In this document: positions 23,101 through 32,844 of the stretch, piece by piece
Layout of the letters: the number at the start of each line of letters is the position of its first letter
Numbering within the stretch: the stretch's first letter is position 1
Source: Selaginella moellendorffii
Taxonomy: Eukaryota > Streptophyta > Lycopodiopsida > Selaginellales > Selaginellaceae
Length of the DNA stretch: 64,000 nt
Direction of reading: 5' to 3'
Assembly (NCBI RefSeq): GCF_000143415.4
Contig: NW_003314267.1
Location: 2,198,932-2,262,931 of the forward strand
Notes under the pieces: generated by a model
Databases searched by the model: none
Told to the model about the DNA's origin: nothing
The model's input: the letters and a program-made list of their open reading frames with translations, nothing else
Position numbers and translations under genes: made by a program

Positions 23101-23260
23101 GGATGGCGCGATCGTGGAGCACCCTTCCCTTCTCTAAGTCCTTGGAGCTCCCGCAGGATTTCAACCCCGAAAGGAGCTCCGCTGAGCAGTCTGTGCCGTG
23201 AACCCGGCCTTGTCCCAATCTGTGGCAGTACCTGTGGAGCGCGGGTCGAAGGAAATGCAT
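20183..23260 (-). CDS. Pentatricopeptide repeat (PPR) protein, 1025 residues, PLS type
   Basis: Single open frame MHFLRPALHRY... made almost wholly of PPR motifs, about 35 residues each, in P-L-S order. Recurrent signatures are SLIGMYGRCGSLVEARRVFE, VVTWNAVILGHAENGEES, LVDMFAKCGSMVDARGVFDK and VVSWTVLMSGYADCGDGDKV. Such proteins act in chloroplasts or mitochondria, where each PPR contacts one RNA base. Toward the C terminus, PDSVTLLCVLAACSHAGMV and VCVVDMLGRANQLGEAL look like the last motifs and an E-type extension (LTWRTLLAACRTWRDVETGK). No DYW deaminase domain follows; the last 100 or so residues are low-complexity and rich in Pro, Ser and Arg. Insertions of about 14 residues with EGKMVKLDSLEKGMAIH recur inside the repeats. 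A role in organelle RNA processing or editing is inferred. The start could be a later Met. No organelle-targeting prediction was run. Confidence 0.85.
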   Translation of the reverse strand: MHFLRPALHRYCHRLGQGRVHGTDCSAELLSGLKSCGSSKDLEKGRVLHDRAIQSGVCSNLYVSCSLIGMYGRCGSLVEARRVFERMPCHNVVTWNAVILGHAENGEESRALEAFSWMESQGCAPDAGTFFAAIKACSALAVREAARLIGGKMIKLEALEQGMRIHSRAKSSGKDDHVASSLVEMYAYCGRMVEARMVFDTSSRHSVISWTVLVLGYVANGESELALEVFGSMGAGEIKPDGRCFGAAVKACSDLAEREKWGEDLDGTAVKVGALGKGREIHRQARRALDVFVGNALVDMFAKCGSMVDARGVFDKMPCHSVVSWNTLLVGYVENGEAERALEILASATTADSLTFVAGLKACIGLAAKEEATSFEGKMVKLDSLEKGMAIHIQAAEKGFERDEFLSNTLMDMYAKCGSMVEAERVFRSMPCHGLVSWTVLMLGYVDNSQAEVALDLFSQMKNRGLVPDAMALVAVSKACLGLAAKEGAVVVDGKLVKLKCLERTMALHGDSRNYFKTDVILASTLVDAYARSASLLDARRVFDQMCSHDVMSWTSLVLACVDCGEEDTALELFQRMISEGHALTSSSIVTAALKACIRVAAREEAIQVDGKAVKVSSLQKGIAIHCQASKLLRHWDFVLASSLMEMYANCGSLVDAQQVFDSMPHRDVVSWTVLMSGYADCGDGDKVLELFAGMKLKLGQACCALDARAFVPVLKGSSSVGSLEVTKAIVGEVYRYGAEKDIVLSNSMVDVFGKAGSMNDAQQAFDAAQTRDLIAWNALAAGYGRQGDAEKVLDVFHRAVDDEGVEPDSVTLLCVLAACSHAGMVTRGRKYFDAMLTKYGVSPRCEHRVCVVDMLGRANQLGEALVMVTSMGSEARALTWRTLLAACRTWRDVETGKVAFESLVNIDDRDTAAYSLMSNLLGSVGLWQEQSRILRSQEELFAQQQVASYIDCGGLVKERGQARACLAEKTSAAPTPSRERAIEGTRAHPRASTSTGKRHHPEPPQPCPWHDSVPSTRFLCSFRD

Positions 23261-23470
23261 CCATCCGTTAGAGCACCAAAAGAATCTTTGTCGAAGAAAC
23301 CTAAAATTCCAAAGCCTTTGCTTGACTCTCCTCTTCTAAACGGCTCGCAATGTTAATGTTCCTTCCTCTCCCGCGCGACACGCCCGTGAGCAGCGTGATC
23401 GGAACCTTGTGGCGTGCATACTCGAAGCAGGGGCTTGAGGAGGACGTACTTGGAAGACACGCTAGCGAGG

Positions 23471-23869
23471 CTAGGGAAAAGGCCCCGAGCAAATTCCCCT
23501 GGAGCTCAAGCACCACTGTGTCAGGCAGAAGGATGCAAGGCCGATTTGAGTGGAGCAAAGTGTGAATTGCTTTCCAACCGAGGCCTCCTCCCTTTTCATG
23601 CCGTCGGCGAAGTTCCTGGGATTCATCTCCAGCAGCCCATACAGTCGTCTCAGCTGCTCTTGAAACAACCTTGGATCCTGGCCGCTTCCCGGAACAAAAC
23701 TTCCACTTATGTTTTCGAAAGGAAGAACCGCTGCTGCCGCTGCTCCTGGAAAGCCTTGCGATCCATACAGTAGTGGCTGACCGGCCTCTAGAGCTTCTCC
23801 CTGTCCCCCGACTCCTCTCCTGCTGAGAAACGTTGTTAACGCTGCTTCAGAAAACCATAGCTGAGACAT
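23471..23869 (-). CDS. Small open frame, function unknown
   Basis: 132-residue open frame MSQLWFSEAALTTFLSRRG..., upstream of the large PPR gene on the same strand. It is rich in Gly and Ala, with LFQEQLRRLYGLLEMNPRNF in the middle. No family recognised. It may be an exon, a remnant, or a chance frame. Confidence 0.2.
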   Translation of the reverse strand: MSQLWFSEAALTTFLSRRGVGGQGEALEAGQPLLYGSQGFPGAAAAAVLPFENISGSFVPGSGQDPRLFQEQLRRLYGLLEMNPRNFADGMKREEASVGKQFTLCSTQIGLASFCLTQWCLSSRGICSGPFP

Positions 23870-24039
23870 CTTTGGTCGTTCTCCAGCGTCATGGACACTA
23901 TATGTACATGCGTCATAGTTGGCAGCAGTGAATTATCAGTGAACATGTTTTGAGCTGCCAACTGCTGATAATTCTCCCCTGCTTCCGACTATAAGGCTTG
24001 ATCCACCACCTTTTTGATGGCATGCCCAAGAGGAGCCTT

Positions 24040-24290
24040 GTGTCGTGGTTGGCAATGCTAGTGTGTTTGCAAAGAGCGGCTCCCTAGATGACGCAAAAGC
24101 TGTTCGATGTGATGCTGATAGCCATGATCACCGCTTGCGCGGACCGCGACCTGGCCCGGGCCAAGGACGTGTTTGACGGCATGCACAGGCGGATCTGGTG
24201 TGAGCAAACGCCCTCCGTTTGCACGACACAGCGAGGTTGACGAGCCTCCCGGAGCAGGAGATGTTCTCTTGGAATGCCCTCTTAGCCCCA
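24040..24290 (+). pseudogene. PPR gene fragment
   Basis: On the plus strand VVVGNASVFAKSGSLDDAKAV (from 24042) is followed in another frame by MLIAMITACADRDLARAKDV and FDGMHRR, then EMFSWNALLA near 24260. These are PPR motif pieces (motif helices and the SWNALL start of the next repeat) broken by frameshifts. The fragment is unrelated in orientation to the large PPR gene on its left. Confidence 0.65.
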
Positions 24291-24639
24291 CAGCTTGCTC
24301 CACCAGGCCCAGAGACTCTCTGACAGCGTGCCGGATCGAAGCGTGGTCCGCCGGCCATCGCAGCTTGTGCCCGCAGCGGGCATTTTGTACAGGCGCTTGA
24401 CGTTTGAAAGAACCGGATGGAGGGCAAATGGAGCATCAATCGCTGGTAGATCGTGCCTCGTTTTCCTGACAGCCTCGTTCAGACATTGACCTAAGATGCC
24501 CAAACCGAGCATATAGTGGCTTCTCCTTTGGCAAGAGCGTGGAGGAGGAAATTGCGTCTTCGATCCAAACGAATTGCGCCGAGGTTTACAATCCGACACC
24601 TAGCGGATCAATCGCAACTCCATAGCCTTCACATCGACC

Positions 24640-24870
24640 TCGTCATTGATCGCAACATAGCTGTTGGCCGCCATCCAATGCTGGCGGAAGGATATACTCT
24701 TGTGCGCTATACAAGCATATTCTGACTAACATCCGTCCCTTTGTGGGACTCCTCTGCCGACGGGAAGTAAACGCCGTACCCTGCTGAGAGTCTTTATCGA
24801 AGGAACCATCGGTGAATACATTCCAAGGAGAAGATGCTTTTATTTCATCACGAGTACAGGGTGCCGCCAC
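24640..24870 (-). pseudogene. Retroelement RNase H fragment
   Basis: On the minus strand WNVFTDGSFDKDSQQG contains the FTDGS signature that carries the first catalytic Asp of RNase H, as found after the RT of plant non-LTR elements. The frame then shifts (GVYFPSAEESHKG in another frame) and stops. Sequence to the left (24.28-24.6 kb) may be the rest of the same relic. Confidence 0.5.
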
Positions 24871-25234
24871 ATAGACGATTTAGGGTTACACTATCCACAT
24901 GCAATCAAGCCAGCTAGAACCCAAGTCCACAAATGGCCACATTTACCCCTTCATAGAGTGTATATGGAGTAGCAAATGGTTGTGAATACTCAGGCAGACA
25001 TGCTCTCAAAATGAACATCTTCGACAAGTTGCATTCAAAACTTGAAATTTTATAATTCACATCATGAATCACATTTTATTGCATTTTTCATCATTATAAG
25101 AGCCTTGTTAAGAGTAACATTTTGTTTTTCTAGGCCATTAGGACAACATAGCCTCCAAGTGTAACCAATCAGTGTATGTAGCTAAATGGAGTATCCTGGC
25201 TAGTTACACGTATAGGCATGGCTTTTTGGGGGGC
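24871..25234. other. Intergenic DNA left of the tandem array
   Basis: No gene seen. Its last ~70 bp resemble the ends of units 1 and 2 (for example 28440-28494) and include the uninterrupted target AATAT (25235-25239) that is split by solo LTRs at both unit junctions. Confidence 0.6.
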
Positions 25235-25846
25235 AATATAATGTTTTGGAAGGGATGCCTTCCAGGAATTTAGGTTATAGGCTGGGAAGAGCAATCTTCC
25301 AACCGCATTGGAGGCAATCTTGATTGAAGAAGTATTGGCTCCTAGAAGCTTGGTAGGGTTGTTCTTTCTCCTCCCTTCCAAAGGCAATGCTCTCAAATAA
25401 TATTTTGATTGTTTCAATTTCTTTATTAACTAAATCCTAAAATTTCCCTTCTGTTATGAGTAAATATATTGTGTATATACTGTAAATAAAAATGAAAACT
25501 TTAGATAAGTATGACAGGAATATGTATTACAAAATTGAAGTCACTATGTTATCACATAACATAGAACTCCAAATAAATATGAAGAATCATATATCCAACT
25601 AAGCTTCCAATTCACAGAACAATGCTATTTCCAATTTATGTGAATGATATATAAAAGAATCTTCAAATAATCACTAGAAGCTGTGGTGAGGGGAGGTGAG
25701 GACTTCCAAAGAGACGAAAGAGCATCTTTAGCTACAACAAGGAGACCTTCTTGGTGAAGAGTGCTTTTATTTTAGTGGTTATTTTATTTTAGTGCTTTTA
25801 TTTTGTTTTTCTATTTTGAACAATTAACTTCCATTTCAAAATCAAA

Positions 25847-27120
25847 TTAAATCCTCAGAGTGTCCAAGAGCCACTGGCGATTAAGTCCCCCAGCTTGCAA
25901 AGCCGTCATATAATCCTTATAAACCATAGGCTTAAACACTGGAGAGCCCTCCACCAATTTGCTCGCTGGGTGCACCAAACTCTCCCAATTTGGCCCAATT
26001 GCCACTGGAATGGACATTCGATCTTCACTGCTATTAACCACAGCCCTGTGCTGGGCACTCTTATACTTGTCATTGCTCAAAATCTGCAAGAGAATAAAAA
26101 GAAAACATTAACTTTGACCAGTCAGTCAATGCTAGTAAACGAGAAAGAGTGAACGCTGACCTGGATCTGGTCGCCCAGATTGACCACGAACGAGTAAGGT
26201 ATGGGCTTCACGGAGTACCACTCGTTACCGTGCATCACCTGGAGACCCTCGACGTGATCTTGGAGCAGCAGCGTGATCGATCCGGGGTCCGAGTGTGGGC
26301 CGATTCCCAGCACCAGATCGGGCTCGGGGCAAGCAGGATAGAAGTTGAGAGCCATGACTTGCGAGCAGCCATTGAATGCCTTGTCGATGTAATCCTTTGG
26401 AAGATCCAAGCTCTCGGAGATGAGCTCCAGGAGGAACTTTGCAAGGTTGCGAACGCGAGTGGAGTAATCGGCAGTAACTTTCCTATAAGATGATCATATA
26501 CCAGCGATGTTAAGAAAGGACGGCGAGAAGGTATTTATACCTGTAAGATGCTGGCTTTTCAGGCCAGAGTTCTTGCATCTCGGCCAGTGGGAGGCAGCTA
26601 TGGCGGAGGTAATCTCTCCAGCTAAAGACCTTGTCTTGTGTGACATTGAAGCTGGTTCCATACCTCATTCGGGATTCTGTGTCTGTGGAGAAGTAGCGCA
26701 TTTTCTCCTCGTTTGCGAGAGCGTGGAATTCGCGAGCCACCGATTGCATTTCATCCACCAAAGAATGGGGAACACCGTGATTGATCACCTGTATGGCGAA
26801 GATCACACAATTCTCGATCAATTCTAGACCCAATGATTGGAACAAAGAGATTTTGGGACATCCAACACCCAGCAAGAGCAATAGCACACCTGGAAGAAGC
26901 CCCATTGCACGCAAGCTTCACGGATTTGCGGGACAAGCGCTGCTCGAGCCTCGCTCGAATTCAAGGCGGCGCCAAGATCCAAGACTGGGAAGCTTTCCTC
27001 GCGATGAACGGCATTTGGGCGCTCCTCTTTGGATTGGATGTAAATGCCGGGCAGCTTGTCCAGGCCCGAATCCACCAGATTCTTCACACCCAAGTGGAGT
27101 GGAAGAACTTCGGTGGCCAT
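25847..27120 (-). CDS. 2-oxoglutarate/Fe(II)-dependent dioxygenase, copy 2 (unit 1)
   Basis: Four exons: 27120-26890, 26788-26541, 26482-26161 and 26083-25847, 345 residues. Introns are 101, 58 and 77 bp, all GT-AG. The active site is complete: His223 and Asp225 (PHSDPGS), His279 (QHRAVVNS), Arg289 and Ser291 (RMS). The N terminus [15 protein letters not shown] fits copies 3 and 4. It differs from copy 4 at very few residues. A TATAAAA box (27155-27161, reverse) lies 35 bp before the ATG, so the leader would be very short. It is divergent from the OEP80 fragment that starts at 27361. Enzyme class is secure; substrate unknown. Confidence 0.9.
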
Positions 27121-27360
27121 TGTTGAGCTCTTCGCAAAGATAAGCTTCCTCTGGTTTTATACTAAAACTTTCTTGGCGAATACGAAAAAATATCTTGGAT
27201 TTTCTAGATTCTAAAAGAGGTTCGGTCATGTGCGGCTGCTAAGAAGGAACTACGAATCTAAAAGTTGGCATAGCAAAATGAACTACCGCTCAGCGGTCCA
27301 GATGGCATCACGAATGGACGGACGTGATTGCTCTATTGATCTCGAGGATATTCCAGGGCC

Positions 27361-27694
27361 ATGCCACGGGCAAAGGCAATGTCGTCTTCCAGGGCGGAGG
27401 CGCCACCGTCGGCGCTCCAGCCCGCGCGGATTCTCTTCTCCGGAATCAAGGTACCCGATCTCTCGCGCCAGTTCCAGCAGCACAATGCCATCCCGTCGCT
27501 GCTCGATCGGATCAATTCGCCGCTGGCAGCTGCCAGATCCTTGCTCCAGCGCGTTCTTCCTCCTAGGGCAGCCACATCCGGCAGGGAGCCACATCCGGCA
27601 GGAGCTGGAAAACTCGGAGATTTTGGCCACTGCTCGACAGGCTCTAAAGTCGTGTAAATCGAATTACGCGCTCACGACGAAAGAGGTCCAAGAG
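27361..27694 (+). pseudogene. Truncated OEP80 5' copy, unit 1
   Basis: Matches exon 1 of the intact OEP80 gene from its ATG, with a deletion of about 200 bp: sequence jumps from the GGCAGGGAGCC region to AGGAGCTGGAAAACTCGGAG, with a short local duplication of AGCCACATCCGGCAGG at the joint. It stops inside the POTRA-coding part after AAAGAGGTCCAAGAG. There the sequence switches to a retroelement 3' tail (27695). Only transit peptide and part of one POTRA domain remain. Confidence 0.88.
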
Positions 27695-27815
27695 GTGGTT
27701 CCACGTAGAAAGGTCTGGTGCGATTGTGAAATTGTGAAATATAGTGAGATTATATTTTAATGTAGTGTTGGTACATTAATAACTTTTTCTTTCCCTTTTT
27801 TTGAAAAGGCTTGGT
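27695..27815 (+). mobile_element. Retroelement 3' tail (short)
   Basis: TGGTTCCACGTAGAAAGG onwards is shared with unit 2 at 44251-44360, where it is the 3' end of an RNase H frame and an AT-rich trailer. Here the RNase H part itself is missing. Confidence 0.6.
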
Positions 27816-27828
27816 TGAGGAAAATATT

Positions 27829-27902
27829 TGGCCCATGCAGGTTTGGAACCTGCGACCTTGGCGTTATTAGCACCACGCTCTGACCAGCTGAGCTAATAGG
27901 CC
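27829..27902 (-). tRNA. tRNA-Ile (AAU), probably degenerate
   Basis: 74 nt on the minus strand from GGCCTATTAGCTCAGC to GCATGGGCC plus discriminator A. The anticodon loop reads CTAATAA, giving anticodon AAU (isoleucine). The A and B boxes are recognisable, but the T loop reads TTCCAAA instead of TTCGAAA, and the acceptor stem has a T-G wobble. The sister copy in unit 2 lacks both changes, so this copy may be losing function. Confidence 0.75.
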
Positions 27903-27957
27903 TTAAACAATCAATGATGATTTTAATTTAATCAAATAAAGAATTTATGAAGCAATG

Positions 27958-28034
27958 AGCGCTCTGGACAGGGTTCGAACCTGTGACTTTCTGGTTACTA
28001 TCCACAGACGCTCTATCCACTAGCTACAAGCGCT
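27958..28034 (-). pseudogene. tRNA-like sequence (Arg-type D and T arms)
   Basis: Minus strand: GTAGCTAGTGGATAGAGCG is a D arm close to plant tRNA-Arg, and GGTTCGAACCCTGT a good T arm. Self-complementary AGCGCT at both ends could form an acceptor stem. The anticodon arm is 19 instead of 17 nt, with no clear 5-bp stem (TCTGTGGATAGTAACCAGA), so the anticodon cannot be read. Probably a pseudogene. Confidence 0.5.
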
Positions 28035-28494
28035 TTACAGGTCAACAGATTTTCATTAAGTTCAAATTATGGTACAAGATCTCAAAAATACCTTATGGAG
28101 GAAGCAAAGTCCATGGCCGCTTGGTGCTGCTTAATTTGATGCCCATTAAGTGACCTTCATCCTCAGTTATAATCTCAACATCTCTCATGTCTCTATTGAG
28201 CACACTAGTTAGACATGATATAGCTTCAATTTGCTTAAGTAGAACCCGGAAAACAAACACGCCCTGATAAGAATAGAGAGCTATTGGAATCAAAATATTG
28301 CACCTCTTGAATATCAGTCAAGCTTTGCTCATCAAGTTGGCCTGGTAGAAAGGATGCATTTCTCTATGCTGCATGAAATTGACAAGACCGAGTCCACTTT
28401 TCTTGGAAGCTCTATTGTTGGTTGGAGCTAAGAAGGTAAAGAGGAGTGTTTTAGCTAGTTATGCCTCTAGTTATGGCCTTTTAGGGGACAATAT
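28035..28494. other. Shared downstream flank of units 1 and 2
   Basis: Sequence matching 44593-45039. On the minus strand a 66-residue frame (28293-28093) contains VLLKQIEAISCLTSVLNRDM and VEIITEDEGHLMGI, which looks like real coding sequence (an exon of some gene), but I do not recognise it. The unit 2 copy keeps the frame, with a few changes. Confidence 0.4.
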
Positions 28495-29625
28495 TGTAGC
28501 ACACATAGTTTTCACCCTTAAGATTTACCATAAGATAACCATGAAGTAGAACATAAACCCTCCATATGCCACGTGTTATATGCCACATGCCACATGCCAT
28601 GTGTCCAAAAGACAATGGAGAAGAACCCGAGTTCAAGGGCCTTGGGCCATTGAATGAAGGAACAGTGCTAAACTCTCAAGTATAGAGCCAAGGAGCATTA
28701 GCACTAGAGCATAGAACAATTCCCAAGCATACAACTTAAGAAGCAAAGGGATAAGAGCACAAAGTAACTTGAATCAATCCTAAAGTATCCAACATCCCAA
28801 TGCATGGGCCAACATGCAAAACAAAGCTAAATAAAGTTTGGCACTCTTTCAGCATACTGATAATTTAACGCAAGGATATGAGTACTCCACTAACTAGCAT
28901 GGAATGGAACTTGGGCTTAAACCCAAGCCAGATGCAGAACAAGGACAAGCACACAAGCAAGAGCTAAATTATGCCTCAGATTGGTCAGTTATGCCCACCT
29001 ACCCACTATTCCTACTATGCATTTGGAACCCCCCATATCCCACCCCTCTGAGGAACACATGCTTTGGGCTTTCACCCCAAATTTCCCTTAATACCAGGAG
29101 GTAGTCTCTAAGACAAACTTGAAATTTACTAAATATGGAATGTCCTTAGATTGCAAATTTGGATACGGGACAAACACCATTGTGTTCAGGAGAATCTCTA
29201 CATTCCGTAGATATACCAAATGAGCAAATCTAGATACTTTCCATAAATAGCATTTGGGACCGAAATGAAACTAACACAAAGGGCATGATAGCAAGGGTGT
29301 TTGGCAAACACAATAAGCTATCATTTAGCGATATTGAGGGATTAGTTTCAATATGTGAGGGTTTTTGTCACTAGCCAGTGCAAGACATAACGAGACAGAA
29401 ACTCTTTACTAGGCTAAGTATGCTTAGTTAATAACACGTAGGAATTCTATCCTTATACTCGTCCCATTTAAGTACACTTGAAATGCCCAGTTAACTCCAC
29501 TAACACAAAAGGGACTGATAAAGGGTTCAACAATACCAACCTCCTGCCGTCATGGTAGTAAGGAAAGAATAATCAAAAGGACAACTGATAGGTAACTTTC
29601 GATACCTAAAGTTACATTCACGACA
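28495..29625 (-). repeat. Solo LTR at the unit 1/2 junction
   Basis: 1131 bp from TGTAGCACAC to ACGACA, flanked by AATAT on both sides (28490-28494 and 29626-29630). Its reverse complement resembles the 1149-bp LTRs of the element at 33.6-40.8 kb, with many transitions. No interior sequence adjoins it, so it is a solo LTR left by recombination. The empty site is at 25235-25239. Confidence 0.85.
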
Positions 29626-29633
29626 AATATAAT

Positions 29634-31394
29634 TGTAAGTGACTAATTTTTCCATTCTACTTTAGTCACTTAACCACACCTCCGACCACTTGGAGGAGTC
29701 TCATTCACAACCTCCATAAATCCAATTCAGGACTTGGGACTTGCTAGCCCCAAGAATGGCATCCATGCCACTCAACCCTTGCACCTGGTCCAAGTGCTCC
29801 ACATGTCCGATCCTATGACCGACACTCAAAGGTACCACCGACATAGTAGCCTGTTACGCTAAGGCCATGCCCAATCACCTTTGCCGCATTGGTAGTCCAA
29901 TACCACTTGCAACACAGTCTTGTCTCTCCAAGACTGGGCCAACCATCCATGAGTGGTCATCCCAGATCCACTCCTTAGCATCCTTAGGATGCCCACCGAC
30001 AAGGGGAATCGCCTTCCCCAAAGTCCCTTTTCTGGTCCCCACCAAGTCCCTTTCTGCCCACGGCCGTGTTCACCAACACTACCACTGAATCGAGGCCCAC
30101 CGGCCCGACCACTAAGTCCCACGGTCCTCTGGGACTTCCTCACCACACGACTGTGTCCTTGGTCACTACCCCAGAGGACTGCTCCTCTTCCTTTCCACAG
30201 GCTGGGCCTTTGGGACAACATTTCGGAACACCGTGGCCTTACACGAGCCACCTGGGTACTCTCCCCGCCTTTCGCCTTTAGGTGCTCTAGCCATGGGCTT
30301 AGAGCGAGGTTCCGTTGAGCCATATCTGGTATCCAAGTAGGTAGTGCCACCCACACTTGGACTGGGAGCATCGGCTAGTCGATCTCCCGGGGGAACTAGA
30401 GCCGGCTCTTGAACACTTCACCAAGCTACCCCGCTTGTCGGTCCGTATTCACTCTAGTCTTGGACTTCCTAGTGGTCAGTTCATCACCCAACACTGGGTC
30501 TGGCCTTCCTAGGCCAAACTGGCCTTTCCTAGCCAAACTGGCTCCACTGCAGTCCTCCCCCTTACTATACTTTTGGAGCTCACCAAACCCCCTATGGTCT
30601 GGGAGATGAACACTTTGGGCTTTCACCCTCTCAGACTCGGACTCGGACTCGGACTCGGGCTTGGGCTCGGCCTCCGCCTCAGTCTCGGTCTCAGTCCTGG
30701 TCTCGGTCTTGGTCTCGGTCTCAGTCCCGGTCTCGGTTCCGGTCTCGGTCCTGGTCTTGGTCCCGGTCTCAGTCCCGATCTCGGTCTCGACCTTGGACTT
30801 CATCTCGGGTCCTTCTCGGACTCCATCTTGGATTCCATCTCGGGTCCATCTCAGACTCCATCTCGGTCCATCTCGGACTCCATCTCGAACTCCATCTCAG
30901 ACTCCACTTCGGACTCCATCTCGGACTCCACTTCGGACTCCATCTCGGACTCCATCTCGGACTCCACCTCGGACTCCACCTCGGACTCCATCTTGGACTC
31001 CATCTCGGTCCATCTCGGACTCCATCTCGGACTCCACCTCGGACTCCACCTCGGACTCCATCTTGGACTCCAACTCGGGTCCAACTCGGACTTCATCTTG
31101 GACTCCACCTCGGACTCCACCTCGGACTCCATCTCAGACTCCAACTCGGGTCCATCTCGGACACTTCCACGTGTCATGTGTTGGTCCTTTTGGGTCCCTT
31201 TTTGGAGTTTCACTTATTGCTCGCTTCGTGCTTGTTCCTTGAGCAATTTGTTGGGAGTTCCACTCCCACTCTCGACCTTCCAAGTTGGAGCTTTTAGTCC
31301 AAATGTGTTACGCTCGTTTGGCTTTCGCTTCAGCCACTACCACGTGGCACCCTTTCCAGCTCCACTTTGGGGCCTAGGGATTTTGTGTCTCACA
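29634..31394. mobile_element. Insertion of 1.76 kb, probable solo LTR of another family
   Basis: TGTAAGTGAC...GTCTCACA is found only at the unit 1/2 junction; at the unit 2/3 junction AATATAATGTTTTGG is continuous (46171 on). The ends are TG and CA, with a short duplication (TAAT, or ATAAT if the end is one base earlier). It is GC-rich, has no transposase or pol frame, and contains a 0.5-kb minisatellite. Confidence 0.65.
30635..31160 (+). repeat. Minisatellite of TCGGACTCCA(T/C)C type
   Basis: About 520 bp of imperfect 12-bp tandem units (CTCGGACTCCAT, CTCGGACTCCAC, CTCGGTCC...). The left part is hexamer-like (CTCGGT, CTCGGG) and grades into the 12-mers. It stays open in several frames (SDS- or GLGL-type repeats), which comes from the repeat, not from a protein. 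Confidence 0.9.
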
Positions 31395-32844
31395 TAATGT
31401 TTTGGAATTTCTTATAATAAAGATGCCTTCTAAGAATTTAGGTTCTAGGTTAGGAAAAGTAGTCTTCTAACCACATTGGAGGCAATCTTTATTGAAGAGG
31501 CATTGGCTCTTAGAAGCTTGGTAGAGCTGTTTTTTCTCCTCCTCCCTTCCAAAGGCAATGCTCTCAAATAATATTTTGACTGTTTTAATTTCTTTATTAA
31601 TTAAATCCTAAAATTTCCCTTCTAATAGCATGTTGTATATTATGTATATTAGAACTCCAAATAAATATGAAGAATTAAATAAGCCCATCCTTCCAACAAA
31701 GCTTCCAATTCACAGAACAATGCTATTTCCAATTTATTTGAATGATAGATAAAAGAATCCTCAAATAATCACTAAAAGCTGTGGTGAGGGGAGGTGAGGA
31801 CTTCCAAGGAGATGAAAGAGCCTCTTTAGCTATAACAAGGAAACCTTCTTGGTGAAGAGTGCTTCCTATTAAACACCATCCTAATTCACTCTCTCTCTGC
31901 TTACCTAGTAGTGATATGGCATGATGCTTTCTTTTTGTTTTTTCCTCTAGCGCACTCCCTCTCCCATCCGTCTCTGCTGCACACTCCTGCCCATGGCTAT
32001 TGCCTGCCCACCCGCTCGCCCTCAACTTGCCCACCCACACATCTGCCTGTGCCCAACGTGCACCCTAATTATTTCCACGTGGCCACAACCCCAACACTTA
32101 GCCAAATTTCAATTAGCATGCTCTGTTCCACGTGGTTAGTTGCCCCATAATTGACCTAAAAAAGTTTCCATTCACGCCTACACCTTGTTCCACATGGTTA
32201 GTTGCCCTATAATTGACCTAAAAACATTTCTGTTTCTTTTATGATCAAGCATGGTGGCAGGATATCAATTTCTAGAGGTAAGCAATCAATTCAACTTCAT
32301 ATTAATTCAAGAAAATCATTCAGGATCCCCTATGGCTTGATGAGGTGTAAGAATTCCATGAAAAGGATTATTTTTATGCAGATGATTTAGATTGGAATTT
32401 ATCTAAATCAAATGAAATTATAGCTTCTATTGTGTATATATTACAGAAGGATGTGAATAGGTTTCTAAATAGTGAGAAGAGAAGGGGTGATGGAGTGGAT
32501 TTTTTGGCAATTTTCCAATAAAAATCATGATCTTGGAGATATAAAATGACCCAAAAACACAAGCTTTTTATCATTAATCAGATATATTTTAACAAAATAT
32601 AATTACTAACTTCTTGACACAGGTATTGGTGTGAATATGGAAAACAAGATGCTTATAAAAAATCCTCTACAATTGCTAAATCTACACCAAAGTCAGGACT
32701 TGGAAGTAGATTGGAAGTAGTAGTAGGTCAAAGTTCTACCCTTGCAATTTTTTTGTCAAACAGTTTTACAAATGGCTTGATTATTTGCAGATCACATATT
32801 ATCATAAAGAGCATTGTGATAAGAATGGGATTCCCTGTCATGGT

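Larger units (their letters stand above)
25235..28494. repeat. Tandem gene-block unit 1
   Basis: First of three homologous blocks. It starts at AATATAATGTTTTGGA and contains a 2OGD gene (-), a truncated OEP80 5' region (+), a retroelement RNase H 3' tail and two tRNA-like genes, and ends at the AATAT of the first solo LTR. It keeps the empty MULE target GAAGAGTGC (25756-25764). Its homologues are at 31395-45039 and from 46171. Confidence 0.85.

Noticed and set aside
27283-27630. Minus-strand frames opposite the OEP80 fragment
   Set aside because: The plus strand matches the transit peptide and POTRA region of OEP80; the minus frames are shadows.
29859-30371. 170-residue minus-strand frame
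   Set aside because: Lies in the junction-specific insertion, has no recognisable domain, and overlaps other equally open frames.
30573-31397. 274-residue plus-strand frame with GLGLGL and SDSISDSTSDS repeats
   Set aside because: It is the minisatellite read through; all frames stay open because of the repeat, and no domain precedes or follows.
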